This document shows positions 58,667-64,000 of a stretch of 64,000 bases of DNA, in pieces. Within the stretch, counting starts at the first letter, position 1. Every line of letters begins with the position of its first letter. The stretch covers positions 47,395,353 to 47,459,352 of the forward strand of contig CM060198.1 in assembly GCA_030549335.1 (NCBI GenBank), read 5' to 3'. The notes under the pieces are model-generated. The model was given only the letters and a program-made list of their open reading frames with translations, had not been told where the DNA came from and searched no databases. This stretch comes from Pontederia crassipes (taxonomy: Eukaryota; Streptophyta; Magnoliopsida; Commelinales; Pontederiaceae). The position numbers and the translations under genes are program-made.

Positions 58667-60155
58667 CCCCCCATTTGAAATGGGGGGACTGTCCCCCCAT
58701 TTACCGACGCTCGTCCGATCCGGATCGGACGAGCGTAGATAAAAAATGGGGTTATTAATGTTGAACCGGCGAAATGGGTGGTTCAAAAGATGGATCGGCC
58801 GACTACAAAAAGGGTGGTGAAATTTTTTTTACCCTTTTACTCTCTCTCTCTTTCTCTCTTTCTCACCTCCCTCGTCGTCCCGCGGCGCTCGTTGTTCGGC
58901 ATCCACGACCGTCGGCGACCGCATCCATGATCGGCACAACCAGATCTGTGCAAAGACGACCACCGGCGAGTCCCTTTTACTCTCTCTCTCTTTCTCACCT
59001 CCCTCGTCGTCCTACAACGCTCGTTGTCCGGCATCTACGATTGGCGCAACTAGATCTGTGCGAAGACGACCGCCGGCAAGTACGACCATCTCAGATCTAC
59101 GATTCCCCGACCACGTACGAACAGATCCACGTGACTTCGACCGTCGGCGAGTGCGACAATCCCAGATCTGCAATTTTCCGACCATGTCCGACTAGATTTG
59201 ATGGACGCCGACTAGATCTGGTCCGACGCTAACCGGATCTACGATCTGCTTTCGGCGCCGACCAAATCTATGACCTAAGGTGCATTCCCCTCGTATGTCG
59301 TCTGTAGTTTTTCCATTTTCTTTAGTTGGACCGACCTTTGTCTTCGCCGACAAGAAACATGATTCCCTGTCTCCGCCGCCGCCCTACCGTCCCCGGTGAC
59401 CGTCGCATGCCGCCGCCCTTCCGCCCCCTTTGAGGTCCATCGCACGCAGCCTCCCGTCCGCTCACGCTGACCGCCGTCGCACTCCTTGACCGCTCTCGCA
59501 CGACGACGCCGCCCTTCCGCCCCTAGTGACCTTCGTCACATGCCGCCGCCCTTCTGCCCCCGCTGACTGCCGTCGCATGCCTTAACTGCTCTCGCACGAT
59601 GCCGACGTCCTGCCGCCATGTAATTAGTTAAACACCGTGTTATTAGTTGATCACATTGTAATTATGTAATAATCACTTTCAGTTGTAAGTAATTGAACAC
59701 ATTGTAAGTAGTTGATCATGTTGTACTTAGTTAATCAACTTCATCATGTAAGTAGTTAATCATCTTGTAACTAGTTAATTATCTCAGAATTAGTTAAATG
59801 ATTTGAGTTAATCACTTTTTTAATTGTTTCATGTGTAAATATGTTTGCTTAATAATTATTGTTTACAATGATACGAGTTTTTAATAATGTGTAAATATGT
59901 TTGCTTAATAATTATTGTTTACAATGTGTAAATACGTTTTTAATAATTGTTTCACGTAATGATGATACGAGTTTTCACAGCAAAAATATTATGGATATCA
60001 TTTACAAACATAGCTGTATCTGGCCGTTTTACATGTCCAATCTTGTTTATGCAGTGTTTGTAAATGTTAATAAGAATTTGTTTATCGAAATTATTATCAT
60101 TTTGTGTTTGTAATTTCTAATGAAAATTTGTTTGTATTTTTTAGGCAAGATTGCA
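58667..60155 (+). mobile_element. MULE end and 5' region of a FAR1 element
   Basis: The outer palindrome CCCCCCATTT-G-AAATGGGGGG (58667-58687) and the inner palindrome ACGCTCGTCCGATC-CG-GATCGGACGAGCGT (58707-58736, perfect 14-nt arms) are followed by a CT-rich leader, a GC-rich tract with a repeated block (CTCTCTCTCTTTCTC...CTCCCTCGTCGTCC near 58840 and 58980), AT-rich intron-like DNA (59640-60140) and an acceptor TTTTTTAG at 60144. This matches the structure at 2735-4088 in reverse. Confidence 0.75.
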
Positions 60156-60362
60156 ATGGACGGTGAGAATAGTGTTAGTAACATGGCAGAATTGACAGAA
60201 AAATGGATGAATGAAGACGATATTGAATATGATAAACCTGAAGAAGATGATGCTAATTTTGTCGAAGCATATGAGTTACCGAAATTCTATGTTGGAATGT
60301 TATTTGACATAAATGAAGAAGCCTACAAGTACTATAACATGTACGCTAAATTAGTGAGTTTT
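60145..60362 (+). pseudogene. FAR1/MULE transposase, N-terminal fragment cut by a TRIM
   Basis: From the ATG at 60156 the frame reads MDGENSVSNMAELTEKWMNEDDI...MLFDINEEAYKYYNMYAKLV, closely matching the start of the pseudogene at 2734 (MDDENSASNMAELTKEWMNEDDI). The match ends at the TGTAACAT of a TRIM LTR at 60363. The rest of the transposase is missing. Confidence 0.85.
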
Positions 60363-60855
60363 TGTAACATTCTCCACCAACGTGTGATATTTTTCGCTCT
60401 GGGCCTCGGCCCGCACGATTTTACCAAAACGCGTCACACCTAGTGAAGGACATGTTCCCATATATTCTCAGCATCTCTCCTATGACTTATGCATGTGTGA
60501 CTAATTCAAGGCATGCCCCATGCATCCTTCCCCCCTTAGGGGACTCAACACCCTCGTTGAGTGATCGCACCACACCATGCACAGAGGCTCACGCGGAGTG
60601 GCTCTGATACCATATGTAACATTTTCCACCAGTGTGTGATATTGTCCGCTCTGGGCCTCGGCCCGCACGGTTTTATCAAAACGCGTCACCATGCATCCTT
60701 CCCCCCTTAGGGGACTCAACGTCCTCGTTGAGTGATCGCACCCCACCATGCACAGAGGCTCACGTGGAGTGGCTCTGATACCATATGTAACATTCTCCAC
60801 CAGCGTGTGATATTGTCCGCTCTGGGCCTTGGCCCGCACGGTTTTAAAATGATAG
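60363..60855 (-). mobile_element. TRIM array, reverse orientation
   Basis: Three LTR ends TGTAACAT lie at 60363, 60616 and 60786. Before the second and third is, on the minus strand, the primer-binding site TGGTATCAGAGCC (60601-60613, 60771-60783). Internal parts have CCCCCCTTAGGGG (the polypurine tract in reverse) and the stem ACTCAAC...GTTGAGT. LTRs two and three are shortened. The family is related to the cluster at 44110-44989. No clear target duplication was found. Confidence 0.8.
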
Positions 60856-61319
60856 GAGTAAATACAAATGATATTATCATTTCAAGGAGTAAATACATGA
60901 TTTTATCTCTCCTTACAACATCTTCATAGGCGACAATTTTATTGAGCAATCCTATTAAAATGATCCTATATTTATCCGATCTTCGTCTTTGAGCTTTTTC
61001 ATCATCCTTTAGCAAGCTTCTTAAAATATTCTTATGCCGATCATTCATAGTTGGATCGAACCACTGAAAAAAATTACAATCTTCATGTGGGGGCTTACCC
61101 TGTAAGAACATCATACAAAAAATTATACGATGAAACAGAAATGAAAGCCAAAATACATTACTTATTTGCAATCAAAATATTTACCCGATAATGAGAGCAC
61201 CTCCAAAATCGTCTCTCAGGATTATTATTTGTCCATGAAGTTTGTAATATTGTCTTATCACCACGTGCACAAAAAGGAATATCTAATTGACATGATATGA
61301 AGGAGGTAGAAGATGACAT
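60855..61319 (-). CDS. Small GRF-type zinc-finger protein, two exons, 3' end replaced by a TRIM
   Basis: Exon 1 (61185-61319) gives MSSSTSFISC...CARGDKTILQTSWTNNNPERRFWRCSHYR. An 85-base intron (61100-61184, GT...AG) follows. Exon 2 from 61099 gives GKPPHEDCNFFQWFDPTM and a basic helix-prone tail (ILRSLLKDDEKAQRRRSDKYR). NPxRRF, C, and CxFFxW are the signature of the GRF zinc finger, a nucleic-acid-binding fold. The usual CxCG at the start reads CARG, so one ligand seems lost. An in-frame ATG exists at 61376. The frame runs into the TRIM array and stops at 60716, so the end is chimeric. It faces the FAR1 fragment. It may be a MULE gene or a host gene fragment. Confidence 0.68.
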
Positions 61320-61639
61320 GCCTGACCTGTGAAATAAGAAGACATGCATGCATGCATCAACATGATGAAGTAACATGAAACTGACTCAAGACACAAGCTT
61401 GAGGGCCTCATTTTGTAATATTGAACAAATAAGGTATCGACTATTGAAGCAAGATAATTAAGTACAATTGAAGTTCAGTTAAACAACATAATTAAGTACA
61501 ATTTACGATCACAAGTTCGGCTACTCGACATTTACAAAAAGTTTGATCTAAATGCGCACTGCCAAGGAAGCATCTCCAAAACCTACTAAGCATTATTCAG
61601 ATGCAACAAATTTAGTATTAAATTTTTTGACTTGGAAAG

Positions 61640-62105
61640 ATACCGTGAGGGCGGGCGGGCGGTGGCGTGCAGGCGGGGGCGTGCGAGAGCGGCAGGGCGT
61701 GCAGGCGGGGGCGTGCGAGAGCGGCAGGGCGTGCGGGGGTGGGGGCAGCGTGCAAACGGGGTCGTGCGAGAGCGGCAAGGCAGGGTGCGGGCGGGGTCAT
61801 GCGAGCGCGGCAGGGCAGGAGGCGGCGTGCGAGCGGGATCGTGCGAGCACAGCAGGGCAGGAGGCGGCGTGCGGGCGGGGTCGTGCGAGTGCAACAGGGC
61901 AGGCAGCGGCGTGCGGGCGGGGTCGTGCGAGCGCGGCAGGGCGGGCGGCGGCATGCAGGTGAGGTCGTGAGAGTGCGGCACGGCAGGCGGGGGCATGCGG
62001 GCGGGGATGTGAGAGCGCGGCAGGGCAGGCGGGGGCGTGCGGGCGACGGCGTGCGGTCGGGGTCATGCGAGCACGGCAGGGCAAGCGAGGGTGTGCGGGC
62101 GGCGG
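61640..62105. repeat. GC-rich minisatellite, unit about 42 bp
   Basis: About ten degenerate copies of a unit like GGCGGCGTGCGGGCGGGGTC plus GTGCGAGCGCGGCAGGGCAG. Because the unit is a multiple of three, long frames of Arg/Ala/Gly or Pro/Ala/His type arise on both strands. The style is the same as the tract at 3140-3300 upstream of the first FAR1 pseudogene. Confidence 0.85.
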
Positions 62106-62269
62106 CTTCCGACGAGGACCAAATCTGGTCGGCGTCCGTCAGATCTGGTCGAACGAGGATGCCGAGGGCCAGATCATGTCGTTCTTCTTTCAGATCGGGT
62201 CGAACGAGGCCGCTGACAACCAAATCTGGTGGATCTGATCGAACGAGGCCACCAACGACCAGATCTAGT

Positions 62270-63243
62270 TAGGGGTGGCAACATCCCCGCCCCCAAACGG
62301 GGCCCCGCGGGAAATCCCCATTCGGGGCCCCGCATTCGGGGATTTTTTTCCCCGCGGGGGCGGGGATGGGGGGCAAACTGCCTCCGACCCCTCATTCAGG
62401 GATCGGGGCGGGGTGGGCTGCCCCCGTCCCGTCGGATTCCCGTCTCTCCGTCATAATATTTAAATATTTTAATTATCAATCATCAAATCTTAGCCGTCCA
62501 TTCATCATATATAAAATAAAAAAACCCTAACTCCTTTCAATCTCTTCTCTTTTTCTCCCACCCCCCAACCCTAATCTCCTTTCCCCTTTTGGTGGCGGTG
62601 CCGGCGACATCCTTCTCAAGGCGGCGCCGGCGACGACGATCTTCGATGCGGAGGCAGACGACGATCTTCGATTTTGCCGCTGCGCGAAGCGGCGATTTCG
62701 CCTCTGCGCGAAATCGCCGTCTGCGCGTGATGGCAATTTCACCGCGGCGCGAAATCGCCGTCGCGCGCAGAGGCGCAGAGGCGAAATCGACGTCTGCGCG
62801 CGATGGCGATTTCGCCTCTGCGCGAAATCATCGTCGCGCGCAAAGGCGATTTCGCCTCTGCGCGAAATCGCCGTCTGCGCGCAACGGCGATTTCGCCGAG
62901 GCGAAAAGCGGCGGCGATTTCGCCTCTGCGCGAAATCGCCATCGCGCGCAGAGGCGGCGGCGATTTCGCCTCTGCGCGAAATCGCCGTCGCGCGCAGAGG
63001 CGGCGGCGATTTCGCGCAGAGGTGAGCACTATTTTTTTTGTGATTTTTTTTTAATTTTTTCACATTTTTTAATAAAAAATTCGGGGAATCAAATTCCTCG
63101 TGAAAATTCGGGGCCCCGCGGGGTTCGGAATAAAATTTCCCCCGAATCGGGGATTCGAGGCGGAGTCGGGGGCGGGGGCGGATCGTCGGGGTCGGAGCGG
63201 GGGTGGTGTCCCTCGCCCCGAATAGCGATGGTTGCCATCCCTA
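62270..63243. mobile_element. Non-autonomous hAT element, 974 bp, perfect 8-bp TSD
   Basis: The ends TAGGGGTGGCAAC and (complement) TAGGGATGGCAAC are 12/13 identical inverted repeats, a hAT-type terminus. The 8-bp duplication GATCTAGT is perfect (62262-62269, 63244-63251). The subterminal DNA is extremely GC-rich and palindromic (CGGGGCCCCGCGG). The centre has an array of GATTTCGCCTCTGCGCGAAATCG-like palindromes (62690-63020). No transposase is encoded. Confidence 0.94.
62690..63025. repeat. Array of short palindromic units inside the hAT
   Basis: The words GATTTCGCCTCTGCGCG, GCGCGAAATCGCC and GCGCGCAGAGGCG alternate in both orientations, some ten times, at spacings of about 30-45 bases. Long frames on both strands come from this and are not genes. 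Confidence 0.85.
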
Positions 63244-63400
63244 GATCTAGTCGGTGTCTAGTCGAACGAGGCCGCCGACGACCACATCTGGTCGGTGTCT
63301 GGTCGAACGTGCGGGGATGCATTGAGAGCGAGAGAGCGGTGCCGATCGGAGAGCGAGAGAGTTGAGAGCGAGAGAGCGGTGCCGATCGGGAAATTGGAAA
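63244..63400. other. GC-rich and (GAGA)-rich tract beyond the hAT
   Basis: It continues the GATCTGGTCGAACGAGG-type repeats of 62110-62265 that the hAT interrupted, then has two copies of GAGAGCGGTGCCGATCGG (63331, 63374). On the minus strand it would be the CT-rich leader of the GRF gene, as in the FAR1 elements. Confidence 0.5.
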
Positions 63401-63419
63401 TTTTTTTTTACAACGGGAC

Positions 63420-64000
63420 ACCCATTATATCCTAGAAATATGTTATGAATATATTCGAAGATCACATTTTTCGTCATTGAACGATTAATGCATGTTATAT
63501 GAGGCATTACATGATTGTTGGTCAGTTATGTCAAATGAGCAACACTCTAGAACTCCATTGAAAAAAAATATATTTAGCAAACAAATATATGGAAATTCAC
63601 AAAAATAGGGTTGGACTCGCTTGAACATTTTAATCATTGGATGTCGATTATAGATGAAACATTTTAAAGTCGTTGAAAAAGATCAATATTGGTGTTACAT
63701 AGTGAAGTTGATGAACATCGTTGAACAAACTTTTAAAGTTGGAGAGCATTTGTGTAATTTATTAATTTTATAAATTAATATAATAATCATACACTATATT
63801 TATCTACTCTAATTTCACATTTTAAAAGTTTAACTTAAAATCTCGATTGCCATTAGGTTACTCAATTTCTCAAACAAAAGTTTGTGTGTCAAGAAATAAG
63901 AATAAGTAAATATTTCGTAAACAAAACTTCATAAAAAGATATTGGAAAACGAATTCGTACCTCCCTCTACAAAATAAAAATTTGATTCTCATTTTTACTT
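63420..64000. other. AT-rich DNA, possible MULE-like terminal sequence at 63680-63765
   Basis: The stretch AAAGTTGGAGAGCATTTGTGTAA (given here in two overlapping parts: AAAGTTGGAGAGCATTT, GCATTTGTGTAATTTA) reads, in reverse, like the terminal sequence at 4993. Otherwise nothing is seen. Confidence 0.35.

Noticed and set aside
61586..62272. Long frames (up to 201 codons) on both strands
   Set aside because: They are translations of a 42-bp minisatellite; similar frames occur in most phases.
62527..63365. Frames of 178 and 258 codons
   Set aside because: They lie across a non-autonomous hAT and its palindrome array; one runs over the element boundary, so neither is a gene.

Overview
The window is nuclear DNA of a flowering plant. 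It is AT-rich and intron-bearing, and it holds plant-only transposon lineages (a Tekay-like Ty3 chromovirus, an Athila-like element, FAR1/MULE, CACTA and hAT elements, TRIMs), a nuclear copy of mitochondrial cox2 and atp1, a broken eEF1A gene and a small family of CRINKLY4-related receptor-like genes. I cannot name the species from sequence alone. Most of the window is nested mobile DNA. Only the three receptor-like genes look intact.

Layout. 1-4.09 kb: a FAR1-type MULE transposase pseudogene (- strand) with its GC-rich 5' region and a terminal double hairpin. 4.1-9.09 kb: flank, a CACTA 5' end, the intact gene A1 (6989-8092) and a relic of a B-type gene. 9.1-21.6 kb: a CACTA-type element carrying a complete 8.6 kb Tekay-like retrotransposon (9129-17705, target duplication TTTAT), a cox2/atp1 NUMT and copia-like LTR remains. 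21.6-25.66 kb: intact gene B2 (23577-24776) and its flank. 25.66-30.75 kb: a second CACTA remnant at the matching position, a 45-nt-armed palindrome, and a solo LTR with a nested CACTA end and hAT. 30.75-35.2 kb: gene A3 (32581-33678) and the 3' relic of another B gene. 35.2-37.4 kb: a hAT with a nested solo LTR. 38.8-45.9 kb: two solo LTRs in opposite orientation, the second carrying a hAT and a nested TRIM cluster. 47.1-49.8 kb: an unidentified gene fragment and a fourth copy of the array flank. 50.0-52.3 kb: eEF1A pseudogene. 53.2-57.9 kb: a (TTA)n tract and a decayed Athila-like element. 57.9-63.4 kb: FAR1/MULE pieces, a convergent GRF zinc-finger gene, a TRIM array, GC-rich minisatellites and a hAT with a perfect 8-bp target duplication.

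How it fits together. A1, B2, A3, two opposite-ended B relics and repeated blocks of flank show a decayed tandem array with an A-B unit. A genes encode a signal peptide, an RCC1-like ectodomain and a Cys-rich tail. The B gene adds a membrane segment and a very short tail. None keeps the kinase of the CRINKLY4 family. The repeated flanks serve as occupied and empty sites that help to order several insertions.
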